A stretch of 64,000 nt of DNA from Streptomyces humi (GTDB lineage: Bacteria > Actinomycetota > Actinomycetes > Streptomycetales > Streptomycetaceae): the NCBI RefSeq assembly GCF_001005085.2, contig NZ_LBMU02000021.1, positions 62,001 to 126,000 of the forward strand. The letters run 5' to 3'. The position numbers and the translations under genes are program-made. Positions 1-10,718 of the stretch are shown here, piece by piece. Below the pieces are notes generated by a model. The model saw only the letters and a program-made list of their open reading frames with translations, was not told the origin of the DNA and searched no databases. The stretch's first letter is position 1. Each line of letters opens with the position of its first letter.

Positions 1-1597
1 GCGCGCCCGCCTCGATCGCGCCGCGCTCGCCGGCCCGGCGCGGGATCCACACCAGCCGGGCGCCGGTGGCGGTGGCGGCCCGTACGGCGGCGGTGAGTCC
101 GCCGGCGACCGACGCCAGCCGCTCGCCTACGACGATGACCGCGCCGTCGGCGCGCAGTGCCTCGGCGGCCTGGGTGCCGGACTCCTCCAGGCCGACGCCG
201 CCGGCGAGGGCGTCCAGCCATTCGGTCTCGGTGCCGGGTGCGGCGGGCAGCAGGGTGCCGCCGGCCTTCTCCAGCCCGCGCGTGACGTGCGTGGCGAGCG
301 CGTACACCTTCTGCTTGCGCTTGCGCCAGGCCTTGCGCAGCCGCAGGAAGACACCGGGTGCCTCCTCCTCCGACTCGAAGCCGACCAGCAGGACGGCGGG
401 CGCCTTCTCCAGGGCGGTGTAGGTGACGCCCGTGCCGTCGAGGTCACGGCCGCGGCCGGCGATCCGCGCGGCCAGGAAGTCGGCCTCCTCGCTGCTGTGC
501 ACGCGCGCGCGGAAGTCGATGTCGTTGGTGTCGAGCGCCACGCGCGCGAACTTGCTGTACGCGTAGGCGTCCTCGACGGTGAGCCGGCCGCCGGTGAGGA
601 CGCCGGCCCGGGAGCGGGCGGCGGCCAGGCCCCGGGCGGCGGCTTCGAGGGCCTCCGGCCAGGAGGCCGGTTCGAGGACGCCCTGGGCGCCTCGGACCAG
701 CGGGGTCTCCAGGCGGTCCTTCTGCTGCGCGTACCGGAACGCGAAGCGTCCCTTGTCGCAGATCCACTCCTCGTTGACCTCGGGGTCGTTGGCGGCGAGC
801 CGCCGCATGACCTTGCCGCGCCGGTGGTCGGTGCGGGTGGCGCAGCCGCCCGAGCAGTGCTCGCACACGGACGGCGAGGAGATCAGGTCGAAGGGACGGG
901 AGCGGAAGCGATACGCCGCCGAGGTCAGCGCGCCCACCGGGCAGATCTGGATGGTGTTCCCGGAGAAGTACGACTCGAACGGGTCACCCTCGCCGGTGCC
1001 GACCTGCTGGAGCGCGCCACGTTCCAGGAGCTCGATCATGGGGTCGCCGGCGACCTGGTTGGAGAACCGGGTGCAGCGCGCGCACAGGACGCACCGTTCG
1101 CGGTCGAGGAGCACCTGGGTGGAGATCGGGAGGGGCTTCTCGTAGGTGCGCTTCCTGCCGTCGAAACGGGACTCGGCGTTGCCGTGGGACATCGCCTGGT
1201 TTTGCAGGGGGCACTCGCCGCCCTTGTCGCAGACCGGGCAGTCCAGGGGGTGGTTGATGAGCAGCAGCTCCATCACCCCGTGCTGGGCCTTCTCGGCGAC
1301 GGGGGAGGTGAGGTGGGTTTTCACCACCATGCCGTCCGTGCAGGTGATCGTGCAGGAGGCCATGGGCTTGCGCTGGCCCTCGACCTCGACGATGCACTGC
1401 CGGCAGGCGCCGACCGGGTCCAGCAGGGGGTGGTCGCAGAAGCGCGGGATCTCGATGCCGAGTTGCTCGGCGGCGCGGATGACGAGGGTGCCCTTGGGCA
1501 CGCTGATCTCGGCGCCGTCGATCGTCAGCGTGACGAGGTCCTCCGGCGGGACCGCCGCCGTTCCCCCCGAGGAGGGGGAACTCGTGGTCACGGTCAT
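1..1597 (-). CDS. nuoG: NADH-quinone oxidoreductase subunit G (3' part outside window)
   Basis: This is the large iron-sulfur subunit of the peripheral arm of respiratory complex I. It passes electrons from the NuoE/NuoF NADH module towards quinone. The visible 532 residues show the ferredoxin-like [2Fe-2S] cysteines (C54, C65, C68, C82), then a His/Cys-rich [4Fe-4S] segment ([15 protein letters not shown]), the CVLCARC and CPVGAL clusters, and the start of a molybdopterin-type domain with CEHCSGGC. The C-terminus is cut by the window edge. The ATG lies inside the nuoF stop region (ATGA overlap), so translation is coupled to nuoF. It is the last visible gene of the leftward nuoA-G run; nuoH-N would be expected to the left. 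No other assignment fits. Confidence 0.97.
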   Translation of the reverse strand, partial: MTVTTSSPSSGGTAAVPPEDLVTLTIDGAEISVPKGTLVIRAAEQLGIEIPRFCDHPLLDPVGACRQCIVEVEGQRKPMASCTITCTDGMVVKTHLTSPVAEKAQHGVMELLLINHPLDCPVCDKGGECPLQNQAMSHGNAESRFDGRKRTYEKPLPISTQVLLDRERCVLCARCTRFSNQVAGDPMIELLERGALQQVGTGEGDPFESYFSGNTIQICPVGALTSAAYRFRSRPFDLISSPSVCEHCSGGCATRTDHRRGKVMRRLAANDPEVNEEWICDKGRFAFRYAQQKDRLETPLVRGAQGVLEPASWPEALEAAARGLAAARSRAGVLTGGRLTVEDAYAYSKFARVALDTNDIDFRARVHSSEEADFLAARIAGRGRDLDGTGVTYTALEKAPAVLLVGFESEEEAPGVFLRLRKAWRKRKQKVYALATHVTRGLEKAGGTLLPAAPGTETEWLDALAGGVGLEESGTQAAEALRADGAVIVVGERLASVAGGLTAAVRAATATGARLVWIPRRAGERGAIEAGA

Positions 1598-2940
1598 GCG
1601 TTCACCTCCGGGCGGTCCGCCCAGGCCGTCGACTTGGCCGGGTCGAAGGGGCAGCCCCGGCCCGTGATGTGCTGTTCGTACTCCTCGCGGAAGTACTTCA
1701 GCGAGGAGAAGATGGGGGAAGCGGCGCCGTCGCCGAGGGCGCAGAAGGACTTGCCGTTGATGTTGTCGGCGATGTCGTTCAGCTTGTCCAGGTCGGACAT
1801 GACGCCCTTGCCGGCCTCGATGTCGCGCAGCAGTTGCACCAGCCAGTAGGTGCCTTCGCGGCAGGGGGTGCACTTGCCGCAGGACTCGTGGGCGTAGAAC
1901 TCGGTCCAGCGGGTGACGGCGCGGACCACGCAGGTGGTCTCGTCGAAGCACTGGAGTGCTTTGGTGCCGAGCATGGAGCCCGCGGCGCCGACTCCCTCGT
2001 AGTCGAGGGGGACGTCGAGGTGCTCGTCGGTGAACATGGGCGTCGAGGAGCCGCCGGGCGTCCAGAACTTCAGGCGGTGGCCGGTGCGCATCCCGCCGCT
2101 CATGTCGAGGAGCTGGCGCAGGGTGACGCCGAGCGGCGCCTCGTACTGGCCGGGGCTCGCGACGTGGCCGCTGAGGGAGTAGAGCGTGAAGCCGGGTGAC
2201 TTCTCGCTCCCCATCGACCTGAACCACTCCTTGCCCTTTTGCAGGATGGCGGGAACCGAGGCGATGGACTCGACGTTGTTCACAACAGTCGGGCAGGCGT
2301 AGAGCCCTTCGACAGCAGGGAAGGGGGGACGTAGCCGCGGTTGACCACGGCGGCCTTCGAGCGAGTCGAGCAGCGCGGTCTCCTCACCGCAGATGTACGC
2401 GCCGGCGCCGGCGTGCACGGTGAGGGTGAGGTCGAGACCGCTGCCGAGGATGTTCTCGCCGAGGTAGCCGGCCTCGTAGGCCTCGCGCACGGCCTCGTGC
2501 AACCGCCTCAGGACGGGGACGACTTCACCACGCAGATAGATGAAGGCATGCGAAGACCGGATGGCGTAGCACGCGATCACGATGCCCTCGATGAGGCTGT
2601 GCGGGTTCGCGAAGAGGAGCGGGATGTCCTTGCAGGTCCCGGGCTCCGATTCGTCGGCGTTGACAACTAGATAGTGCGGTTTGCCGTCTCCCTGCGGGAT
2701 GAACTGCCACTTCATCCCGGTCGGGAACCCCGCGCCGCCGCGGCCGCGCAGTCCGGACTCCTTGACGTAGGCGATCAGGTCGTCCGGTGACATGGCGAGC
2801 GCCTTGCGGAGCCCCTCGTAGCCTTCGTGCCTTCGGTAGACGTCGAGCGTCCACGACCGGTCCTCGTCCCAGAAGGCCGACAGCACGGGTGCGAGCAGCT
2901 TCTCGGGGCTGGTGTCCTTGAGGTCGGGTACCACCGTCAT
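1594..2940 (-). CDS. nuoF: NADH-quinone oxidoreductase subunit F
   Basis: This is the NADH-binding flavoprotein subunit of complex I. It oxidises NADH with FMN and feeds the iron-sulfur chain. The 448 residues contain the glycine-rich nucleotide/FMN site [10 protein letters not shown] (about 67-76) and the C-terminal [4Fe-4S] ligands CGKCTPC (C354, C357, C360) with C400, the complete family set. Length is normal for bacterial NuoF. The ATG shares bases with the nuoE stop (TGATG). A GTG codon immediately upstream (2943) is an alternative start and changes one residue. The gene is translationally coupled on both sides. There is nothing unusual apart from the tight packing. Confidence 0.97.
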   Translation of the reverse strand: MTVVPDLKDTSPEKLLAPVLSAFWDEDRSWTLDVYRRHEGYEGLRKALAMSPDDLIAYVKESGLRGRGGAGFPTGMKWQFIPQGDGKPHYLVVNADESEPGTCKDIPLLFANPHSLIEGIVIACYAIRSSHAFIYLRGEVVPVLRRLHEAVREAYEAGYLGENILGSGLDLTLTVHAGAGAYICGEETALLDSLEGRRGQPRLRPPFPAVEGLYACPTVVNNVESIASVPAILQKGKEWFRSMGSEKSPGFTLYSLSGHVASPGQYEAPLGVTLRQLLDMSGGMRTGHRLKFWTPGGSSTPMFTDEHLDVPLDYEGVGAAGSMLGTKALQCFDETTCVVRAVTRWTEFYAHESCGKCTPCREGTYWLVQLLRDIEAGKGVMSDLDKLNDIADNINGKSFCALGDGAASPIFSSLKYFREEYEQHITGRGCPFDPAKSTAWADRPEVNA

Positions 2941-3805
2941 CACTCCCCCTCCTCGGTGGCAGGCCCTGCCGGGTGCGACGGGTCGGAGGCCGAGGTCTCC
3001 TGCGGTGCGTCATGGGAACTGAGGTGCTCGGTCGGCGACGGCTCGTGCACCGTCCGGCCCTGCACCGCGTCCTGCGGGCCTCCGCGTGGATGGACCACAC
3101 GCGCGGGTGCGGCCTCTCCCCTTGCCAGGCGCAGGCCCACCAGTGACGCGGGTCCGGCGCTCCCGCTCTCCTCGACGGCACCGGGCCGCTCGTCGGGGAA
3201 GCCGGCCAGGATCCGGGCGGTCTCCTTGAAGGTGCACATCCGGGCCCCGCGCGTGGGTTCGACGTCCCGTCCCGCGCGCAGGTCGTCGACCAGGCGCTTG
3301 GCGCTGGCGGGGGTCTGGTTGTCGAAGAACTCCCAGTTGACCATCACGACCGGCGCGTAGTCGCAGGCCGCGTTGCACTCGATGTGCTCCAGGGTGACCT
3401 TGCCGTCGTCGGTGGTCTCGCCGTTGCCGACGCCCAGGTGCTCCTGGAGCGTCTCGAAGATCGCGTCGCCGCCCATGACCGCGCACAGTGTGTTGGTGCA
3501 GACGCCCACCTGGTAGTCGCCGGAGGGCCGGCGCCGGTACATGGTGTAGAAGGTGGCGACCGCGGTGACCTCGGCGGTGGTCAGTTCCAGCACGTCCGCG
3601 CAGAACTGCATCCCGGTGCGGGTGACGTGGCCCTCCTCCGACTGCACGAGGTGGAGCAGCGGCAGCAGGGCGGACCGGGAGTCGGGGTAGCGGGCGATCA
3701 CTTCGCGCGCGTCGGCCTCCAGCCGGGCCCGGACGTCGTCCGGATACGCGGGAGCGGGCAGCTCGGGCATGCCGAGGCTGATGCCGCGCTCCGAGGAAGA
3801 GGTGG

Positions 3806-3809
<4 letters not shown>
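2940..3809 (-). CDS. nuoE: NADH-quinone oxidoreductase subunit E with long C-terminal tail
   Basis: This is the thioredoxin-like [2Fe-2S] subunit that partners NuoF in the NADH module of complex I. Cluster ligands are C104 and C109 (CTNTLC) and C145 and C149 (CNAAC). The catalytic fold ends near residue 205. A tail of about 80 residues rich in Pro, Ser, Glu and His follows, making the protein 289 residues against roughly 160-220 in many bacteria. The tail has no motif I recognise. The GTG start is inside the nuoD stop (GTGA), the overlap style used throughout this operon. The start is therefore well supported and the tail is in frame up to nuoF. Confidence 0.95.
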
Positions 3810-5124
<1,315 letters not shown>

Positions 5125-5128
<4 letters not shown>

Positions 5129-5868
5129 GAGTACGACCTCCGCTGGTCCGGAGCCGGGATCTGGGCGCCCTTGTACTCGACGGGGATGCCGCCGAGGGGG
5201 TAGTCCTTGCGCTGCGGATGGCCCTGCCAGTCGTCCGGCATCATGATCCGCGTCAGGGCCGGGTGACCGTCGAAGACGATCCCGAAGAAGTCGTAGGTCT
5301 CCCGCTCGTGCCAGTCGTTGGTCGGGTACACGGAGACCAGGGACGGGATGTGCGGGTCGGCGTCCGGGGCGCTGACCTCGAGGCGGATCAGCCGGTTGTG
5401 GGTGATCGACCGCAGGTGGTAGACGGCGTGCAGCTCGCGGCCCTTGTCGTGCAGGTAGTGGACGCCGCTGACGCCGGTGCACAGTTCGAAGCGGAGCGCC
5501 GGGTCGTCGCGCAGGGTGCGGGCGACGCGGACCAGGTGCTCGCGTTCGATGTGGAAGGTGATCTCGCCGCGGTCGACGACCGTCTTCTCGACGGCGTTGT
5601 CCGGCAGCAGGCCCTGCTCCTCCAGGGCGCCCTCCAGTTCGTCGGCGACCTCGTCGAACCAGCCGCCGTAGGGCCGGCTCGCCGGTCCCGGGAGGCGGAT
5701 GGAGCGGACCAGCCCGCCGTACCCGGAGGTGTCGCCGCCGTTGTTGGCGCCGAACATGCCGCGCTGGACGCGGATCTCCTCACCGCCCTGGCCCCGCTGG
5801 CCGGGCAGGTTGTCGGCGGCCAGGTCCTTCTCGGGGTTGACCCCGTTGTGGCCGTTGGCGTCGCTCAC
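5125..5868 (-). CDS. nuoC: NADH-quinone oxidoreductase subunit C
   Basis: This is the 30-kDa subunit of the peripheral arm, which packs between NuoD and NuoI and has no cofactor. The 247-residue protein carries the family signature [12 protein letters not shown] followed by GHP.L.RI.MP.DW.GHP.RKDYPL in its last third. The first 60 or so residues are polar and low in complexity, as in other actinobacterial NuoC proteins. nuoC and nuoD are separate genes here, not fused as in E. coli. The GTG start overlaps the nuoB stop by four bases. Confidence 0.96.
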
Positions 5869-6419
5869 CGCAGCAGCCCCTTCATCTCGATCGTGGGCAG
5901 GGCCTTGAGCGCCGCCTCCTCCGCCTCGCGGGCCGCTTCCTCCGCGTTGACGCCGAGCTTGGAGTTCTGGATCTTGTGATGGAGCTTGAGAATGGCGTCC
6001 ATCAGCATCTCGGGGCGCGGCGGGCAGCCGGGGAGGTAGATGTCCACGGGGACGACGTGGTCGACGCCCTGGACGATCGCGTAGTTGTTGAACATGCCGC
6101 CCGAGGAGGCGCAGACGCCCATGGAGATCACCCACTTGGGGTTGGGCATCTGGTCGTAGACCTGCCGCAGCACCGGTGCCATCTTCTGGCTGACCCGGCC
6201 GGCGACGATCATGAGGTCGGCCTGGCGGGGTGAGCCGCGGAAGACCTCCATGCCGAAGCGGGCCAGGTCGTAACGGCCGGCGCCGGTGGTCATCATCTCG
6301 ATGGCACAGCACGCGAGGCCGAAGGTGGCGGGGAAGACGGAAGCCTTGCGCACCCAGCCCGCGGCCTGCTCGACGGTGGTCAGCAGGAATCCGCTCGGCA
6401 GCTTTTCTTCGAGTCCCAT
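5865..6419 (-). CDS. nuoB: NADH-quinone oxidoreductase subunit B
   Basis: This 184-residue PSST-type subunit holds iron-sulfur cluster N2, the last electron carrier before the quinone. The four cluster ligands are visible: the tandem pair C37-C38 (ACCAIEM), C103 (GVCASSGG) and C132 (GCPPRPE). A C-terminal Ala/Glu-rich helix follows. The ATG lies 13 bases past the nuoA stop, and the stop overlaps nuoC. Length and motif spacing are typical. Confidence 0.97.
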   Translation of the reverse strand: MGLEEKLPSGFLLTTVEQAAGWVRKASVFPATFGLACCAIEMMTTGAGRYDLARFGMEVFRGSPRQADLMIVAGRVSQKMAPVLRQVYDQMPNPKWVISMGVCASSGGMFNNYAIVQGVDHVVPVDIYLPGCPPRPEMLMDAILKLHHKIQNSKLGVNAEEAAREAEEAALKALPTIEMKGLLR

Positions 6420-6432
6420 GTCTAAAGGCCCC

Positions 6433-6792
6433 TCAGTCCCATTCCAGGCCGCCGCGCCGCCATACGTACGCGTACGCGACGAAGACGGTGAGCACGAAGA
6501 GCAGCATCTCCACGAGCCCGAAAACACCCAGGGCGTCGAAGGTGACGGCCCACGGGTAGAGGAAGACGATCTCGATGTCGAAGACGATGAAGAGCATCGC
6601 CGTCAGGTAGTACTTGATCGGGAAACGCCCGCCGCCGGCCGGCGTGGGGGTCGGCTCGATACCGCACTCGTAGGCTTCGAGCTTGGCGCGGTTGTACCGC
6701 TTCGGACCGATCAGCGTGGCCATGACCACGGAGAAGATCGCAAAGCCTGCCCCGAGGGCTCCCAGTACGAGGATGGGCGCATAGGCGTTCAC
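6433..6792 (-). CDS. nuoA: NADH-quinone oxidoreductase subunit A
   Basis: This small membrane subunit of complex I lies near the junction of the two arms. Its 119 residues give three hydrophobic helices (about 3-28, 62-85, 90-110). The first loop is charged and contains the conserved YECGIEPTP segment with the cysteine that reports the active/deactive state in homologues. It is the first gene of the leftward nuo operon. The long upstream region (6793-7500) holds the presumed promoter and several inverted repeats. Confidence 0.96.
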   Translation of the reverse strand: MNAYAPILVLGALGAGFAIFSVVMATLIGPKRYNRAKLEAYECGIEPTPTPAGGGRFPIKYYLTAMLFIVFDIEIVFLYPWAVTFDALGVFGLVEMLLFVLTVFVAYAYVWRRGGLEWD

Positions 6793-6972
6793 CGCTCCTC
6801 GCTCCTCTCAGTCGGCACTGACTGGTGGCGGTTCGGCTGGGCTCACCTGCCCCGTCCGTCACACGAACCCCGCGCGTCCCGGGCGAAGATCGCGAACATG
6901 TGAAGCAGGTCACAAGCCCAACTGCCTCGCATCTTATGCCCGCCGCTCTGTGATCTGCGACACGGGGTATTA

Positions 6973-6985
6973 CACAAGCTTTGTG
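6973..6985. promoter_or_regulatory. Perfect CACAA-GCT-TTGTG palindrome upstream of nuoA
   Basis: A perfect 5-3-5 inverted repeat sits about 180 bases upstream of nuoA. It is followed by TTGTGATC, giving TTGTGA half-sites of the kind seen in Rex and Crp-type operators. The binding protein is not known from the sequence. Confidence 0.4.
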
Positions 6986-7222
6986 ATCTCCACCACCTGA
7001 CGATCGATCATGAAGTCGGATGAGTAGTGATCTTCACACTCGAAGCGTTCAGCTGATCACGAGAAGTGACATTTTCGATCGTCGGCGCAGGCGGGAGGGG
7101 GTCCAGGGTGAGCGTCTCTATATCAAGAAGGTTCCTCTGCATGCAAATTGGTGGTGGACGGGGCGCCCTGATAGAGAGCCGCGTTCACACATCAGAGGGA
7201 GGCGCGGGGCGCGATGTGGACG

Positions 7223-7238
7223 CGTGCACGCGTTCACG
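7223..7238. promoter_or_regulatory. Rex-operator-like site upstream of nuo
   Basis: The 16 bases CGTGCACGCGTTCACG match the Streptomyces Rex operator as I recall it (TGTGAACGCGTTCACA) at 13 positions, including the central CGCG and the whole TTCAC half. Rex is an NADH/NAD+ sensor reported to control nuo in Streptomyces coelicolor. The site lies about 430 bases upstream of nuoA, so the transcript would need a long leader or the site would act at a distance. The similarity is seen; the function is inferred. Confidence 0.5.
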
Positions 7239-7405
7239 AACTCGGCGGCCCTCGCTCCTGCCCCGATCCCCGCGCGAGACGCGCCCCTCCTGGTGACCGT
7301 TCCGTGACCTCCGCCACATCCATGAGAGGCGCCTGAGAACGGGGCTTGGCCAACGACCTCAACCGATGGTAGGTCGCGGGCAATTCGGGCGTAATGGCGA
7401 AAGAA

Positions 7406-7427
7406 CGTGATCACAGGCCTGATCACG
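7406..7427. promoter_or_regulatory. Perfect inverted repeat CGTGATCA-N6-TGATCACG
   Basis: A perfect 8-6-8 inverted repeat lies about 75-150 bases upstream of the possible starts of the NlpC/P60 hydrolase gene. It resembles a dimeric activator or repressor site with Crp-like GTGA/TCAC arms. As RNA it could also form a hairpin. The regulator is unidentified. Confidence 0.4.
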
Positions 7428-7557
7428 GGCGTCCGCAATGTCCGTTACGGCGTCAATAAAGAAGGACACGCGAGGGATTTACGGCTCGGATTGAGCAACT
7501 GTGGCGCAGCACACGTTTCTTGAAGATATGAAGGAGCCCCTGATACCGGTTGTTCCC

Positions 7558-8364
7558 ATGTCCCACACCGCTCACATACGCAGCCACCGGAAGCCCCGCC
7601 GCAGCGCGACGACAAACATCGCCGTGCGCGCCGGAGTTGCCAGTGGCGTCCTCGGCATGGCAGCGGCGGGCGCGGCCTCGGCGAGTGCCGCCGAACCCGT
7701 GACGCAGACGCTCGAACTGCCCATCCTGACGGCCGATGTGGCCACCCAGGTGGCCCAGTCCGCCGACGCCACGCAGCAGGCCGCGGCGAACTACTCCCTC
7801 CAGGCCGAGCGCGACGCGGCCGCCGCAAAGGCCGCGAAGCAGGCCAAGGCGGACCTCGCCGACGCGAAGAAGAAGGCCGAGGCCAAGAAGAAGGCCGAGG
7901 CGGCCCGCAAGGCCGCCGCGGAGCAGGCCGCCTCGCGCAGCGCCGAGCGGACCACCCTCAGCGCCACCTCCGCGAGCTCCAGCAGCTCCACGAGCACGTC
8001 CACGGCCACCGGCTCGGCCGCCGCCGTGGTCGCCTTCGTGAAGGCGCAGATCGGTGACGCCTACGTCTCCGGCGGCACGGGCCCCAACTCGTGGGACTGC
8101 TCGGGTCTCGTGCAGGCCGCCTTCAAGTCGGTCGGTGTCAGCCTGCCGCGCGTCTCCCAGGACCAGTCGACGCAGGGCACCCAGGTCTCGCTGAGCAACC
8201 TCCAGCCCGGCGACATCCTCTACTGGGGCAGCGCCGGCAGCGCGTACCACGTGGCGGTGTACGTGGGCGACGGGATGTTCGTCGGCGCGCAGAACCCGTC
8301 CAGCGGCGTCGGGGAGCACCCGCTGTCGTACGACCCGCCGACCGGCGCGGTGCGGGTGCTCTGA
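7558..8364 (+). CDS. Secreted NlpC/P60 (C40) peptidoglycan endopeptidase
   Basis: This is a predicted secreted cell-wall hydrolase that cuts within peptide stems of peptidoglycan. From the chosen ATG it has 268 residues. There is a long Arg/His-rich n-region, a hydrophobic stretch, and a signal-peptidase site after ASASAA near residue 45. A Lys/Ala-rich coiled-coil follows (about 82-130), then a Ser/Thr linker (133-152) and the catalytic domain with C181 (DCSGLV) and H231 (YHVAVYVG). Other in-frame starts are GTG 7501 and ATG 7528; none has a clear ribosome site at normal distance, so the start is uncertain. It is transcribed away from nuo and followed by hairpins. Confidence 0.9.
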   Translation: MSHTAHIRSHRKPRRSATTNIAVRAGVASGVLGMAAAGAASASAAEPVTQTLELPILTADVATQVAQSADATQQAAANYSLQAERDAAAAKAAKQAKADLADAKKKAEAKKKAEAARKAAAEQAASRSAERTTLSATSASSSSSTSTSTATGSAAAVVAFVKAQIGDAYVSGGTGPNSWDCSGLVQAAFKSVGVSLPRVSQDQSTQGTQVSLSNLQPGDILYWGSAGSAYHVAVYVGDGMFVGAQNPSSGVGEHPLSYDPPTGAVRVL

Positions 8365-8419
8365 CCGAACCGGGCAACCCGGACAACCCGAATAACTCGG
8401 GCATATCGCAAGCACGGTG

Positions 8420-8450
8420 GGGGCCGCAGCCGCTCGGGGGCAGCGGCCCC
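8420..8450 (+). terminator. GC-rich hairpin after the NlpC/P60 gene
   Basis: The arms GGGGCCGC and GCGGCCCC pair around a 15-base loop, preceded by smaller hairpins at about 8370-8396. There is no T-run, which is usual for Streptomyces terminators. The position downstream of the hydrolase gene and upstream of def supports a terminator role. Confidence 0.5.
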
Positions 8451-8459
8451 TCCGGCTTG

Positions 8460-8550
8460 CCCGGACGTCCACCATGGCTCCACTTCCCGGACGTCCGCCA
8501 TGGACTCCACCTCCCGGACGTCCGCCATGGACTCCACTTCCCGGGCCTCC
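8460..8550. repeat. 26-27 bp tandem repeat, three copies plus a partial one
   Basis: Units starting CCCGGACGTCC occur at 8460, 8486 and 8513, with a degenerate fourth start at 8540. They lie between the hairpin and def, outside any supported gene. No function is evident; they look like slippage-derived repeats. Confidence 0.8.
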
Positions 8551-8682
8551 CGCCCCCGGCCCTGGTTCTCCACAGGCGCCGCGCGAGGTTTTCCACAGGG
8601 CGCCCACGATTCGGCTCCTCCTGCCATCCTCGACTCGGGCCGCTCGCACGGAGCGGTCCGAGATCCGAGAAGGAGGGCCGCG

Positions 8683-9318
8683 ATGCCTCGCGTCTTCGTC
8701 CAGGGCAACCCCGTGGACCACTACCCCCGGCACGCCCCCGAGGCCCGGCACGGTTCGGTGCGCCGCATCACCGAGGCCGGTGAGGACGTCCTGCACAAGC
8801 CGTGCCGGGACGTCACCGAGTTCGGGCCCGACCTCGCCGCGCTCGTCGACGACATGTTCCTCACCATGTACATCGCCGAGGGCGCCGGCCTCGCGGCGAA
8901 CCAGGTCGGGGTCGGCCTGCGGCTGTTCGTCTACGACTGCCCCGACGACGACGGTGTCCGGCATGTCGGGCACGTCGTCAACCCCGTCCTGGAGGCCCTG
9001 GATCCGGCCGACCGGCGGCTGCTCGACGACCACGAGGGATGCCTGTCGGTGCCGGGCGCGGTGATGGAGGTGCCGCGGCCGGACCGGGCGGTCGTGCACG
9101 GACAGGACAAGGACGGCAATCCGATCACCATCGAGGGAACGGGGTATTTCGCCCGCTGTCTCGCGCACGAGACCGACCATGTGAACGGACGCGTGTATCT
9201 CGACCGGCTCTCGAAGCGGGAGCGGAAGGAAGCGCTGCGGCAGGTGACGGACCGCCGGGCGGACGTCCACGCCCGCCGGTTCGCCAACATCGAGGCCGTC
9301 GAGGCACTCACCTCGTGA
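8683..9318 (+). CDS. def: Peptide deformylase
   Basis: This metallo-hydrolase removes the N-formyl group from new proteins. All three family motifs are present in the 211 residues: GAGLAANQ (67-74), EGCLS (C120 as metal ligand) and HETDH (162-166, two His ligands and the catalytic Glu). The ATG at 8683 is preceded by a strong GAAGGAGGG ribosome site. There is a short N-terminal extension (about 25 residues) before the domain, common in actinobacterial paralogues. Streptomyces usually has several deformylases, so this need not be the essential copy. It converges with the reductase gene at 9337. Confidence 0.96.
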   Translation: MPRVFVQGNPVDHYPRHAPEARHGSVRRITEAGEDVLHKPCRDVTEFGPDLAALVDDMFLTMYIAEGAGLAANQVGVGLRLFVYDCPDDDGVRHVGHVVNPVLEALDPADRRLLDDHEGCLSVPGAVMEVPRPDRAVVHGQDKDGNPITIEGTGYFARCLAHETDHVNGRVYLDRLSKRERKEALRQVTDRRADVHARRFANIEAVEALTS

Positions 9319-9336
9319 CGGCACCCGCAGCGGTGC

Positions 9337-10620
9337 TCACGCCTTCGGGGCCACCTTGCTCAGGCCGTTGATGATGCGGTCCATCGCGTCGCCGCCGGTC
9401 GGGTCGGTGAGGTTCGCGAGGAGCTTCAGGGTGAACTTCATCAGCAGCGGGTGGGTCAGGCCGCGCTGGGCGGCGATCTGCATGACCTTCGGGTTGCCGA
9501 TGAGCTTCACGAAGGCGCGGCCCAGCGTGTAGTAGCCGCCGTAGGTGTCCTTGAGGACGCGCGGGTAGCGCTGGAGGGCCAGTTCGCGGCCACTCGACGT
9601 GGCCCGCGCGTGGGCCTGCACGATGACGTCGGCGGCGATCTGGCCGGACTCCATGGCGTAGGCGATGCCCTCGCCGTTGAAGGGGTTCACCAGGCCGCCG
9701 GCGTCGCCGACGAGGAGCAGGCCGCGGGTGTAGTGGGGCTGGCGGTTGAAGGCCATGGGGAGGGCGGCGCCGCGGATCGGGCCGGTCATGTTCTCGGGGG
9801 TGTAGCCCCAGTCCTCGGGCATGGAGGCGCACCAGGCCTTGAGGACCTCGCGCCAGTCCAGCTCCTTGAAGGAGTCGGAGGTGTTCAGGACGCCGAGGCC
9901 GACGTTGGAGGTGCCGTCGCCCATACCGAAGATCCAGCCGTAGCCGGGAAGGAGGCGGTCCTGGGGGCCGCGGCGGTCCCAGAGTTCCAGCCAGGACTCC
10001 AGGTAGTCGTCGTCGTGACGGGGGGAGGTGAAGTAGGTCCGGACGGCCACACCCATCGGGCGGTCCTCGCGACGGTGCAGGCCCATCGCGAGGGAGAGCC
10101 GGGTGGAGTTGCCGTCGGCGGCCACCACGAGGGGGGCGTGGAAGGTGACTTCGCGCTTCTCCTCGCCGAGCTTGGCGTGCACGCCGGTGATCCGGCCGGT
10201 GCGGTCGTCGACGATCGGGGCGCCGACGTTGCAGCGCTCGAAGAGCCGGGCGCCGGCCTTCTGGGCCTGGCGGGCGAGCTGTTCGTCGAAGTCGTCGCGC
10301 TTGCGGACCAGACCGTAGTCGGGGAAGGAGGCGAGATCCGGCCAGTCCAGCTGGAGGCGGGTGCCGCCGCCGATGATGCGCAGGCCCTTGTTGCGCAGCC
10401 AGCCGGCCTCCTCGGAGATGTCGATGCCCATGGCGACCAGCTGCTTGACGGCGCGCGGGGTGAGTCCGTCCCCGCACACCTTCTCGCGCGGGAACTCGGT
10501 CTTCTCCAGGAGCAGCACGTCCAGACCGGACTTGGCGAGGTGGTACGCCGTCGTGGAGCCGGCTGGCCCCGCGCCGACGACGATGACATCGGCGGTGTTT
10601 TCGGAGAGGGGCTCGGTCAC
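9337..10620 (-). CDS. Geranylgeranyl reductase family protein, likely menaquinone reductase
   Basis: This FAD-dependent oxidoreductase saturates isoprenoid double bonds. The 427 residues begin with a Rossmann FAD site (VVGAGPAGS, about 15-22), then the EKVCGDGLTPR segment near residue 55, a central D.(x)G.S motif, and the C-terminal FAD motif LVGDAGGLVNPFNGEG. MenG lies nearby and Streptomyces make partly hydrogenated menaquinones. A MenJ-like role in reducing the menaquinone side chain is therefore the best inference; lipid phytyl/geranylgeranyl groups are the alternative. GTG 10620 is preferred because GGGGAG stands 8 bases upstream. An ATG at 10671 adds 17 residues but has no ribosome site. 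Confidence 0.9.
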   Translation of the reverse strand: MTEPLSENTADVIVVGAGPAGSTTAYHLAKSGLDVLLLEKTEFPREKVCGDGLTPRAVKQLVAMGIDISEEAGWLRNKGLRIIGGGTRLQLDWPDLASFPDYGLVRKRDDFDEQLARQAQKAGARLFERCNVGAPIVDDRTGRITGVHAKLGEEKREVTFHAPLVVAADGNSTRLSLAMGLHRREDRPMGVAVRTYFTSPRHDDDYLESWLELWDRRGPQDRLLPGYGWIFGMGDGTSNVGLGVLNTSDSFKELDWREVLKAWCASMPEDWGYTPENMTGPIRGAALPMAFNRQPHYTRGLLLVGDAGGLVNPFNGEGIAYAMESGQIAADVIVQAHARATSSGRELALQRYPRVLKDTYGGYYTLGRAFVKLIGNPKVMQIAAQRGLTHPLLMKFTLKLLANLTDPTGGDAMDRIINGLSKVAPKA

Positions 10621-10718
10621 GACAGGGTCTCCCCAAGGCTCGAAATCTGCGTGCCGACGGGCACTGGACATGGGCAGTCTATTCAGCGGTACTGATCACC
10701 CGGCTGAAGGGCTGCCCC

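Larger units (their letters stand above)
6793..7500. promoter_or_regulatory. Long divergent intergenic region between nuoA and the NlpC/P60 gene
   Basis: About 700 bases carry no convincing gene. The region separates two divergent transcripts and contains at least three inverted repeats, listed separately (6973-6985, 7223-7238, 7406-7427), plus other scattered GTGA/TCAC half-sites (for example near 7027-7039). It is more A/T-rich than the flanking genes. This fits a regulated nuo promoter with a long leader, but I cannot place the transcription start from sequence alone. Confidence 0.6.

Noticed and set aside
7118..7438. Leftward small gene in the nuo leader
   Set aside because: The translation is Arg/Gly/Ala-rich without a motif, and the region is better explained as regulatory.
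7300..7557. c-di-AMP (ydaO-type) riboswitch before the NlpC/P60 hydrolase
   Set aside because: Such leaders precede some Streptomyces wall-hydrolase genes, but I could not find the conserved core elements; only a simple palindrome is evident.
8460..8550. CRISPR-like array
   Set aside because: The units are contiguous 26-27 bp tandem repeats without unique spacers. The same holds for the arrays at 11706, 35308 and 35458.
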